Of a stretch of DNA of 64,000 nucleotides, positions 42,426-49,645 are shown one piece after another. This stretch comes from Sediminispirochaeta smaragdinae DSM 11293 (GTDB lineage Bacteria; Spirochaetota; Spirochaetia; DSM-16054; Sediminispirochaetaceae): contig NC_014364.1 in NCBI RefSeq assembly GCF_000143985.1, positions 1,426,001 through 1,490,000 of the forward strand, in the 5' to 3' direction. A model generated the notes under the pieces. That model worked only from the letters and a program-made list of their open reading frames with translations, was not told the DNA's origin and did not search any database. Positions within the stretch are counted from its first letter, which is position 1. Each line of letters opens with the position of its first letter. Both the position numbers and the translations under genes were made by a program.

Positions 42426-44456
42426 ATGAGATCAAACCGAGGAAGTTTCTGCAAAAAGGGAATCATTGTCATGCTGGCATCGCTTTCTTTCCTTGTCACC
42501 TCTTGTACTGGGCTGCAAGAGCTTACCGCTTCGGGATCTTCTCCGGAAACGGTAACGGCTGGAGAGCCTGCCAAACTTGTGCTTTCCATCCCGAAAGACG
42601 ATCTATGCGAAAGCCTTCGGGTCGCCAGTTCCATGATTGCTGCCGATGAAAAGGGGAGGGTGTGGTACTATCTTACCCTCGTTCCCGAAGCGTCGGTTGA
42701 AGCGTTTGACTACATCTGGTTCCAGAAATATGAACTTCATACGGGAAAGCTGACTCAGACAAAAAAGATCAAGACTGTACTGAAACATAAGCCCTACAGC
42801 GGCCCCTTGGCGTTGCCCCTCGGCTCTCCTCCTATCTGGGACGAGGTTCAGGTGCTGTCCCCGGAGCTTGCCGTTACCGCTTCCGGCGTCGGTTTCGCTC
42901 GTAATAGCTCATCCGATACCGATACAGGTGGAATATATTCGCCAACAACGGGGAGGGCCCTTATCAATTTTCACAAGCCTCCGATAGTCGGAGAGTTGAG
43001 TGATCGTTTCGGCCACGAGTTATCCATGCTTACACAGATCTCTTCCTCCATACCCATACGACCTTTTGCCTCCTATCTTCCTTCTTATACCGGTATCAGT
43101 CCGTTTGGACGATACAGTGCAGCAAAGATTCTTCCCACCATGAGTTCTCCCCAACAATCCTACAGCGAGGGGATGGAGATGGTGATCTGGGACAACAATA
43201 GCGGAGCGATTTTTCTCTCGTTTCGCCATGCCGATGTCCACACACCTGCCGGCGGCCCCGCTTTTCGGTTCAGCGATGATGAAAAGAGTCTCTTGTACTG
43301 CGCGAGCTATGCCAGGCTTTTTGCCGACGACTTTGATCCGACACAAGATGCTGACCTGATGACCTATTCGCTTCTTGACAGCAAGGCTCTTCCCCTGTTC
43401 TGGAGCATCAAGCCGGAATCCCATCCGAAAGGGGCGAAAGATTTGCTTTCCGGTTTATTCGAGAGTGACGACACCCTCCTCATCGACGGTGCTGGAAATC
43501 TTTTGTTTAGCGGATATTGGCTTTCGAAGGGGCTTCTTGATTCCAAGGGCGATCTTCTCTGGTACCGTGATCGGACCTATCCCGTCAGCCAGTGCTACGA
43601 CGAGTCCGGGCTTTTGCTTGAGCTTTGGTCTAATGCCGTCGACGTTTCTTATACAAACGGAAGGACCTATATTCCCTCCATTGCAAGGACCATTGTTCCA
43701 AACTACTACGAAACCAACGGCATCGGAGCAATAAGTCTGAAATTATGGTACGGGGGAGATGATGGTTCCTCCTATATAGTACCGAAAAAAGATGCCTCCC
43801 TTGCTCCGGGAACAAGCTTTGATTGCGGTCCTTACCTAATCAACAAGCCTCCTGCGGAGCGAATCGAGGCGATCGATGGTCTTCTGCGCGGCCTTGAACT
43901 TCTTTCCATGGATCTTGTCGACCTTGAGGAGTCCGCCCTTCCTTCGCTTTTTGAGAACAATGCGTATGATTTCTGGGAATTCGGCCTTACCTCCGCTTTT
44001 CCCGCGGTAGCGATGGATTACAAGATCACTCCTGCTCTCGCCGATCGCATTCTCTTTCAACTTTATTCTCAGGCCGAGAGGGGCGCACCCGAGGCTGCGG
44101 ATGGTGGTGGACAGGACCGCTTTCTCATAGATATCGAGCTTGCGTATCATCTGCTTGGTATGAAACAGATCGATCTTTCTTCCCAAGCCTATGCCACGGC
44201 CGTCTCCCTTATTGAGTCGGGGGCTGTCGAGGACAACGGCAGGAACAGGGCGGCCCTTGCCATGCTCTGGGCGCTCGGCCGTGCGGTAAATGGTTATACA
44301 GAGGATGCCGTCAAGGCCCTTGTAACGGTTCCCGAGCCCGACTGGAACCTTGCCCTGTATCACATGCGCTCAAGGAAAGAGCTTTTTGCACCGCTTTTGG
44401 CGGATAAGGAAAGGCTTGCTGCGGCCATGAATATCGACATATCACAACTGCCCTGA
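42426..44456 (+). CDS. Large lipoprotein of unknown function
   Basis: 676 residues from ATG 42426, which has an AGAAGGAGATATACG leader. Lipoprotein signal GIIVMLASLSFLVTSC. The mature chain is beta-rich with repeated WYYLTLVPEASVEAFDYIWFQKYELHTGK-like strands, read here in short pieces as WYYLTLVP and FDYIWFQKYEL, hinting at a propeller-like domain, and a helical C-terminal third (AERGAPEAADGGG, then LLGMKQIDLSSQAYATAVSL). No family recognised. Ends in a strong terminator. Confidence 0.6.
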   Translation: MRSNRGSFCKKGIIVMLASLSFLVTSCTGLQELTASGSSPETVTAGEPAKLVLSIPKDDLCESLRVASSMIAADEKGRVWYYLTLVPEASVEAFDYIWFQKYELHTGKLTQTKKIKTVLKHKPYSGPLALPLGSPPIWDEVQVLSPELAVTASGVGFARNSSSDTDTGGIYSPTTGRALINFHKPPIVGELSDRFGHELSMLTQISSSIPIRPFASYLPSYTGISPFGRYSAAKILPTMSSPQQSYSEGMEMVIWDNNSGAIFLSFRHADVHTPAGGPAFRFSDDEKSLLYCASYARLFADDFDPTQDADLMTYSLLDSKALPLFWSIKPESHPKGAKDLLSGLFESDDTLLIDGAGNLLFSGYWLSKGLLDSKGDLLWYRDRTYPVSQCYDESGLLLELWSNAVDVSYTNGRTYIPSIARTIVPNYYETNGIGAISLKLWYGGDDGSSYIVPKKDASLAPGTSFDCGPYLINKPPAERIEAIDGLLRGLELLSMDLVDLEESALPSLFENNAYDFWEFGLTSAFPAVAMDYKITPALADRILFQLYSQAERGAPEAADGGGQDRFLIDIELAYHLLGMKQIDLSSQAYATAVSLIESGAVEDNGRNRAALAMLWALGRAVNGYTEDAVKALVTVPEPDWNLALYHMRSRKELFAPLLADKERLAAAMNIDISQLP

Positions 44457-44485
44457 TCCCACGATGGGGCCCGCCATCTTCTTAC

Positions 44486-44527
44486 GGCTTCCGCTTTCCC
44501 CTTTGGGCAGGCGGAAGCCTTCTTTTT
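44486..44527 (+). terminator. Rho-independent terminator after the large lipoprotein gene
   Basis: GGCTTCCGC (44486-44494) pairs with GCGGAAGCC (44511-44519), followed by TTCTTTTT. A smaller hairpin GATGG/CCATC precedes it. Confidence 0.8.
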
Positions 44528-44528
44528 A

Positions 44529-44563
44529 TAGTGTTGCGAATCGTGGTGATAGTCATGTATGAT
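44529..44563 (+). promoter_or_regulatory. Solitary IS end forming a promoter for the aldolase operon
   Basis: TAGTGTTGCGAATCGTGGTG (44529 on) matches the IS terminal repeat at 31911/33139 (20 of the 22 bases of the left end, 24 of 29 of the extended right end). No transposase follows. TTGCGA (44534-44539), 18 bases, TATGAT (44558-44563) copy the layout of the transposase promoter and would start RNA near 44570, just before the aldolase gene. Confidence 0.6.
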
Positions 44564-44589
44564 GGGGAAAAATATCAGTGAGGTTGAAG

Positions 44590-45441
44590 ATGCTGGTTAC
44601 ACTGAAAGATGTTTTGGAAAGAGCAAAGCGGGGAAACTATGCGGTCGGGGCCTTCAATATCACCAACGGCCTCTGTTTGTCTCCTCTTCTGAAGGCAGCG
44701 GAGGCACAACGCTCCCCTGTTATCATAAATATTGCGGAGATCTCCTTTGAGGATGTCGACATCCCGAGGCTCTATCCCGCCATCATCCACTCGGCAAAGG
44801 AAGCAACGGTACCTGTCGTCGTGAATCTTGATCACGGGTTGACGGAAAAGGCATTGATGACGGCCCTGCGATGCGGTTTTAGCTCCGTCATGTTTGATGC
44901 GACGAAGTATTCATATGAGGATAACATCAGACTCACGAAGCAGTATGCTGATATGGCACACAGCGTGGGTGTTTCTCTCGAGGGGGAACTCGGTGTCATC
45001 GGTGGTTCCGAGGCGGGTGAAGGGGTTGCCGTTGCGGCCAACTACACCGATCTACGGAAGGTAAGGCCCTATGTGGATGCTACCGGGGTGGATGCCCTTG
45101 CTGTTTCTATTGGGAATGTTCACGGTTTTTACAAGGGCGAGCCGGATCTTCAGTTTGATCTTTTGGCCGATATAGCGGCTGCATCTGCGGTTCCTCTTGT
45201 CCTTCACGGGGGATCGGGCATTTCCGACGACGATTTCAGAAAGGCCGTTTCTCTTGGAATTTGCAAGATAAATTTCTACACCGGCTCGAGTGTCTCGGTT
45301 TTTCATGCGCTGAACGCCTATATGAAGGAACTCAACGACGGCTATGCAGATATGGCTGCCATATCCTGGACCATGATGAACGCCTTTCAAAAAACAGTGG
45401 AAGAGCGGATGCAGGTTTTCGGAAGCGCCGGAAAGGCGTGA
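44590..45441 (+). CDS. Class II fructose/tagatose-bisphosphate aldolase family protein
   Basis: 283 residues from ATG 44590; GTGAGG seven bases upstream is the ribosome-binding site, so the GTG at 44578 is not the start. Zn ligands and phosphate loops are in place: NLDHG, SLEGELGVIGG, VSIGNVHGFYKGEP and VLHGGSGISDDD. KbaY/FbaA/IolJ-type enzymes cleave ketose 1,6-bisphosphates or related phosphates into DHAP and an aldehyde. With the following PfkB kinase it makes a two-gene ketose pathway whose sugar is unknown. Confidence 0.88.
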   Translation: MLVTLKDVLERAKRGNYAVGAFNITNGLCLSPLLKAAEAQRSPVIINIAEISFEDVDIPRLYPAIIHSAKEATVPVVVNLDHGLTEKALMTALRCGFSSVMFDATKYSYEDNIRLTKQYADMAHSVGVSLEGELGVIGGSEAGEGVAVAANYTDLRKVRPYVDATGVDALAVSIGNVHGFYKGEPDLQFDLLADIAAASAVPLVLHGGSGISDDDFRKAVSLGICKINFYTGSSVSVFHALNAYMKELNDGYADMAAISWTMMNAFQKTVEERMQVFGSAGKA

Positions 45442-45465
45442 GTGTTCCGGATGGAAGGGCTATAA

Positions 45466-46428
45466 ATGTCTAAGTTCGAAATGATCTGCGCCGGAATTAC
45501 CTGTCTGGATATCGTTGTGACCGGAAACATCGGCCCCCATGTCTTTCAGGTGGATAGCACGCCGGTCGATACTATTTCCCTCGGCATCGGGGGGGATGCT
45601 GCAAACCAGGCGATTACCGCCTCTTCTTTGGGGCTGTCGGCAGCACTTTTTAGCTGCGTGGGGGATGATTGGAAGGCCGAAAATCTTTCCGGGCTCCTAT
45701 CGGAGAAGGGGATTTGTATCGAGTATCTCCAGAGGTATGAACACGATACCACCATGTCCTCTCTCGTTTTGGTCGGCAGGGAAGGACAGCGGAATTTTCT
45801 TTTCGATCGCGGTTGCGGTAAGAACTATGTTCCAAACGCATATAGTCTGGAGGCGGTAAAAAAGGCCCGACTCTTGTCAATCGGCAGCCTTTTCGTTATG
45901 CCGGAATTTGACCGTCATGGGGCCGGAAGCTTGCTCGCCGAGGCTAAAAGGCATGGAGTGATTACGGTGGCGGATATGACCTGCGATACCGAAGGCGCTG
46001 CCGATGAAGTCCTTGATGTTCTTTTGCCGCATATCGACTATTTGATGCCGAGCCTTGAGGAAGCCTCCGCGGTGACAGGGGCTGGTGATCCTGCCGAAAT
46101 GTGCCGGAAACTTCGTGATCGTGGGGCCGGTAACGTCGTAATTAAATTGGGTTCTCAGGGGTGTTATATCGATATCGACGGCGTGAGAGGACAAATCCCC
46201 GCTTTTACGGATATAGAGGTGCTTGATACCACCGGCTGTGGCGACACGTTTGTGGCTGCCTTTTCCTACGGCATTCTGAAAGGGTATCCGCCGGAAGAGT
46301 GTGCTGCCTTTGCCCAGGCCGCAGCAGCGATAAATGCCACCCACATCGGGGCTTGCGGTCATATTCCTTCGGTGGAGGCGGTACGTTCTTTTCTCCGCGA
46401 CCATCCGACGCAAAAGATCGTGTCGTAA
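45466..46428 (+). CDS. PfkB-family carbohydrate kinase
   Basis: 320 residues. Signature 1 area: DTISLGIGGDAANQAITASSLGLSAALFSCVGDDW. Signature 2: VLDTTGCGDTFVAAFSYG, with catalytic Asp and GCGD in place of GAGD. It follows the aldolase by 24 bases and would supply its phosphorylated substrate. Specificity (fructose, tagatose phosphate, deoxy-sugar) cannot be read from sequence. Confidence 0.88.
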   Translation: MSKFEMICAGITCLDIVVTGNIGPHVFQVDSTPVDTISLGIGGDAANQAITASSLGLSAALFSCVGDDWKAENLSGLLSEKGICIEYLQRYEHDTTMSSLVLVGREGQRNFLFDRGCGKNYVPNAYSLEAVKKARLLSIGSLFVMPEFDRHGAGSLLAEAKRHGVITVADMTCDTEGAADEVLDVLLPHIDYLMPSLEEASAVTGAGDPAEMCRKLRDRGAGNVVIKLGSQGCYIDIDGVRGQIPAFTDIEVLDTTGCGDTFVAAFSYGILKGYPPEECAAFAQAAAAINATHIGACGHIPSVEAVRSFLRDHPTQKIVS

Positions 46429-46479
46429 TGATGGTGTTTTTTTTCTACTGAATTTGTCGGGATTGAAGTTGTCGATGGC

Positions 46480-46515
46480 AAAGCGGCCTTCGCTACCGAT
46501 CACGCAGGCCGCTTT
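46480..46515. terminator. Hairpin between convergent PfkB and threonine-synthase-like genes
   Basis: AAAGCGGCCT (46480-46489) pairs perfectly with AGGCCGCTTT (46506-46515) around a 16-base loop. T-runs are short on both strands. A second, 12-bp perfect hairpin follows inside the next gene (46559-46590). Confidence 0.5.
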
Positions 46516-46538
46516 ACTTCACCAACGGTTATTTGAAC

Positions 46539-47759
46539 CTATTTGAACAAAAAGGCCTCAACAGCGTCGAGCTTCGGTTCGACGCTGTTGGGCATCTTTA
46601 TCGTATCTTCCACAGCCTTCATATCCTTAAAGCCTATGCCGGTAAGAAGGACGACCGCTTCCGCTTCTGGAGTGATCTTGCCTGAAGCCAGATCTTGTTT
46701 GTATCCGGCCCATGCTGCCGAGGCTGCCGGTTCTGCAAAAAGGCCTGCCTCTTTGCAGAGTTCAAGCTCCGCTTCGATGATAGCCTCGTCACTCACCTGG
46801 CTTGCCCAGCCCTTACACTCGTTGATAAAGTCAACAGCCATGCGGCCATTGGCGGGGCTTGCCACGCTGATGGAATCGGCCTTCGTCGTTGCCGCCGGGA
46901 TGGTTTTTGCCTCACCGCTCTCCCAGGCTTGGGCTATTGCGTTGCTTTTTGTCGATTGAACGCAGATAACCTTCGGCAAGCGTTCGATTAATCCTGCATC
47001 GAGGAGGTCCTTGAAGCCCTTAACCACGCCGCTGTAGATTACTCCATCCCCCACCGGCACATAGACATACTCAGGTGCACGCCTTGCAAACTGCAGGAAG
47101 AGTTCGATGGCCACGCTCTTTTTGCCTTCGACGGTCATAGGATTGTAGGCGGTGTTCCGATTGATGCCCCCATGTTTTTCGGTAAACTCGATGGAAAGTC
47201 CGAAGGCATCATCATAGGTTCCCTTTACCGGAACTACCGTTGCTCCGTAAAGCACCGACTGCATCAATTTGTTCCTCGGCGCCGTTTCCGGAACAAACAG
47301 TATGATCTCCAACCCGTAGGCGGCTCCCGCACAGGCCATGGCACTGCCTGCATTCCCCGTCGAAGCGAGGGCAACCTTTTGTTCCCCGAAGTGGAGGGCC
47401 TGCCCCACCACAAGCTGGCTTGCCCTATCTTTAAAGGAACCGGACGGGTTCATGCCGTCGTTTTTCAAAAACAGCCTGGGGACCTTATATCTTTTTCTCA
47501 GCCGCTCGGGACCGAGAAGGGGAGTATTCCCTACCGGATATGCCTGGGGTGTGGGGATCTCATAGGGAAAGAAGTCAAAGGGCGAAAGGTTTTTTTTGTC
47601 CGCCAGGCTTTTAAGATAGGCAGGATCGATGATGGTACGCAGGTTTCCCCGTTGCATCTCTCCCTCTGCTGCCTTTCCGCTGCAGGCCGGGCAGCGGTAG
47701 ATGATATGCTTCGAGTCGTATTCTGCTCCGCAGTCGTTACATATGTAATGAAACTCCAT
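46539..47759 (-). CDS. Threonine-synthase-like PLP enzyme with zinc ribbon
   Basis: 406 residues. N-terminal zinc ribbon CNDCG / CPACSG, then fold-type-II PLP enzyme: GNTPLLGPERLRKRY, NPSGSFKDRAS with PLP Lys110, ASTGNAGSAMACAGAAYG, and VPVGDGVIYSGVVKGFKDL. Threonine synthase makes Thr from O-phosphohomoserine. However, this subfamily with zinc ribbon also includes cysteate synthase and ammonia-lyase relatives, so the reaction is not certain. It has its own ribosome-binding site (AGGAG) and is separated from the next PLP gene by a terminator. Confidence 0.78.
   Translation of the reverse strand: MEFHYICNDCGAEYDSKHIIYRCPACSGKAAEGEMQRGNLRTIIDPAYLKSLADKKNLSPFDFFPYEIPTPQAYPVGNTPLLGPERLRKRYKVPRLFLKNDGMNPSGSFKDRASQLVVGQALHFGEQKVALASTGNAGSAMACAGAAYGLEIILFVPETAPRNKLMQSVLYGATVVPVKGTYDDAFGLSIEFTEKHGGINRNTAYNPMTVEGKKSVAIELFLQFARRAPEYVYVPVGDGVIYSGVVKGFKDLLDAGLIERLPKVICVQSTKSNAIAQAWESGEAKTIPAATTKADSISVASPANGRMAVDFINECKGWASQVSDEAIIEAELELCKEAGLFAEPAASAAWAGYKQDLASGKITPEAEAVVLLTGIGFKDMKAVEDTIKMPNSVEPKLDAVEAFLFK
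46559..46590. repeat. Perfect 12-bp inverted repeat in the 3' end of the threonine-synthase-like gene
   Basis: CAACAGCGTCGA (46559-46570) and TCGACGCTGTTG (46579-46590) around an eight-base loop, coding for the SVEPKLDAVEAF region. It could stop transcripts arriving from pfkB or protect the mRNA 3' end. Confidence 0.6.
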
Positions 47760-47807
47760 GGAAGGCTCCTCTTGAATAATCCTTTTTGCGTAAACGTTCT
47801 TTGAGAC

Positions 47808-47841
47808 GAAAAAAAGGCCGGCACTGTGCCGGCCTTTTTTT
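47808..47841 (-). terminator. Bidirectional-looking rho-independent terminator between two PLP genes
   Basis: GGCCGGCA (47816-47823), loop CTG, TGCCGGCC (47827-47834), flanked by seven A on the left and seven T on the right. On the minus strand it ends the message of the 487-residue PLP enzyme. Confidence 0.88.
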
Positions 47842-47851
47842 GTGAAATCGC

Positions 47852-49315
47852 TTAGATAAGGCCGACTTCGGCGTTGAACTCTTCGATCAGCTTATCGATT
47901 TTAGGAGTAAGGGCCTGGATATTTGTCCAGTAGTCACTGTCGTACCACTGAGCATTGATCTGGGCATAGGTTTTTCCCTGCTGCTCGACCCACGTGTAGT
48001 ATTTGAGGTTGTGGACCCGCAGGCGGTCCCGGTAACCGAGCTCCATCATGTTGTCGATGCCCTGCTTCTCAAGGCTGCCATGGTAGATCTGCGCCGCCTT
48101 TACGGTATCCAGTTCGCCGTCCCGCTCCTGCATCTCTTTGATTCTGCTGGGGTACATCTCGAAGGAGTCGGTAAGGACGGTTACCACAACATCATCCTCG
48201 TCCATCTCGTAGTATTTCGCCATCTTAATGGCTCCGAGGACATTGGCAATGCCGCTGATTCCAAGAAGCTCGGCGTTATCGACGAAAGAGGCAGGGATTC
48301 CGATTTTCTTCATATATTCCTGGCCTGCCGGCTCGTTGAAAAGTCTGAGCAGATCCATGGAATCGTCATCGTCGATGGCGATGACCATATCGGTATTCCG
48401 TACGTTATGGATCCAGGGCACATGCTTGTCGCCGATCCCTTCGATTCTATGCCCGCCGAAACCGTTACTTAGCAGGGTCGGGCACTGAAGTGCTTCCCCT
48501 GCCGCGATCTTCAATTCTGGAAATTTCTGCTTCAGATAATCTCCCGCACCGATGGTGCCCGCAGAACCGGTGGTGGAGAAATAGCCCTTAAACCGACTCT
48601 TCGGCCCCATCTCTTTTTTCACGATCTCTTCGATGGCATTTCCTGTTACTTCATAATGCCAGAGATAGTTCCCGAACTCATCAAACTGGTTGAAAATAAC
48701 GATGGCATCGCCACGCTGGGAAGTCAGCTCATGGCACTTGTCGAAAATCTCCTTAACGTTACTTTCACAACCGGGAGTGGCAATAACCTCTCCTGCCACC
48801 TTTTTAAGCCAGTTAAACCTCTCGGCACTCATCTCTTCAGGGAGGATGGCGATGGAATCACAGGCGAGAAGGTCGGAGTTATATGCGCCGCCGCGGCAGT
48901 AGTTGCCGGTAGAGGGCCAGACAGCCTTCTGCTTTGTAGAGTCGAAATTTCCGGTTATGAGGGCGGGAGCAAGACAACCGTACGTGGCTCCTACCTTATG
49001 GGCTCCGGTGGGAAACCATTTCCCCACAATCGCAAAGACCCGTGCTTTGACCCCGGTTATTTCTTTGGGAATCTCAATGTAGTTGACCCCTCCGAAGGTT
49101 CCTCCATCCTTGGTCGGCTCGTTTTTCCAGGTGATGCGGAAAAGGTTGAGGGGATTGATGTCCCACAGGCCAACCTCTTTTAGTTTTTCACGGACAGAAG
49201 CCGGAATTTTTGAAGGATCTTTCATTTGGGCAAAGGTGGGCAGAATGATGCCTCGTTCACGACATCTTTGAACATTTTTCTTTTTTACGTCCTCGTGCAT
49301 GGTCAGATCGATCAT
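47852..49315 (-). CDS. TrpB-like fold-type-II PLP enzyme of unknown reaction
   Basis: 487 residues from ATG 49315 (GAGGGA upstream). The PLP lysine is Lys107 in WFPTGAHKVGATYG, the lysine context of tryptophan synthase beta rather than SFKDR-type enzymes; the phosphate loop is TTGSAGTIGAGDYL. WPSTGNYCRGGAYNSDLLACDSIAILPEEMSAERF precedes it, shown here only in part as STGNYCRGGAYNSD. It is of the type annotated as PLP-dependent protein subunit beta in anaerobes. Lying divergent from the purine cluster, it may act on an amino-acid intermediate such as 2,3-diaminopropionate (speculative). Confidence 0.75.
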   Translation of the reverse strand: MIDLTMHEDVKKKNVQRCRERGIILPTFAQMKDPSKIPASVREKLKEVGLWDINPLNLFRITWKNEPTKDGGTFGGVNYIEIPKEITGVKARVFAIVGKWFPTGAHKVGATYGCLAPALITGNFDSTKQKAVWPSTGNYCRGGAYNSDLLACDSIAILPEEMSAERFNWLKKVAGEVIATPGCESNVKEIFDKCHELTSQRGDAIVIFNQFDEFGNYLWHYEVTGNAIEEIVKKEMGPKSRFKGYFSTTGSAGTIGAGDYLKQKFPELKIAAGEALQCPTLLSNGFGGHRIEGIGDKHVPWIHNVRNTDMVIAIDDDDSMDLLRLFNEPAGQEYMKKIGIPASFVDNAELLGISGIANVLGAIKMAKYYEMDEDDVVVTVLTDSFEMYPSRIKEMQERDGELDTVKAAQIYHGSLEKQGIDNMMELGYRDRLRVHNLKYYTWVEQQGKTYAQINAQWYDSDYWTNIQALTPKIDKLIEEFNAEVGLI

Positions 49316-49533
49316 TTCGTATCCCTCTCGTTATGATGTTTTTTTGGTTACTGGAACTTCAAAGCGAGCCAATCGCCTAAAAGATACAATAACCTGTACA
49401 TTTACGCAATCACTACAGCATAAAGATCGGAAAAATTGAAATATCTAAGTGAAACTTTCGTATTTCTCAAATTCCAACCCTACTTCATCTATACTACACC
49501 CTGTCCCCCACGTCAAGATACGAGCGTAAAAAA

Positions 49534-49585
49534 TGTTGCAAATTGTTGCATTCGTTGTTGACAACAGAATGAAACACGGTACAAT
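49534..49585 (+). promoter_or_regulatory. Promoter with TGTTGCA repeats upstream of the purine cluster
   Basis: TTGACA (49558-49563), 16 bases, TACAAT (49580-49585). Directly upstream TGTTGCA occurs at 49534-49540 and 49544-49550 with ten-base spacing; the palindromes TGCAA-N4-TTGCA (49537-49550) and TGTTGACAACA (49556-49566) overlap it and the -35. Such placement fits a regulator acting on the whole operon. The rest of 49316-49533 is AT-rich, with a possible minus-strand promoter for the PLP gene and no open frame. Confidence 0.68.
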
Positions 49586-49645
49586 AAAGTCAGACCGGGA
49601 CACAAAAGTCAGCTTTATTCTATTTCAACGTAATAAGGGGTGCGT

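Noticed and set aside
42411-42428. AGAAGGAGATATACG leader resembling a laboratory T7 expression ribosome-binding site
   Set aside because: Surrounding sequence is continuous natural coding DNA with no vector parts; the similarity is a chance match to a strong Shine-Dalgarno region.
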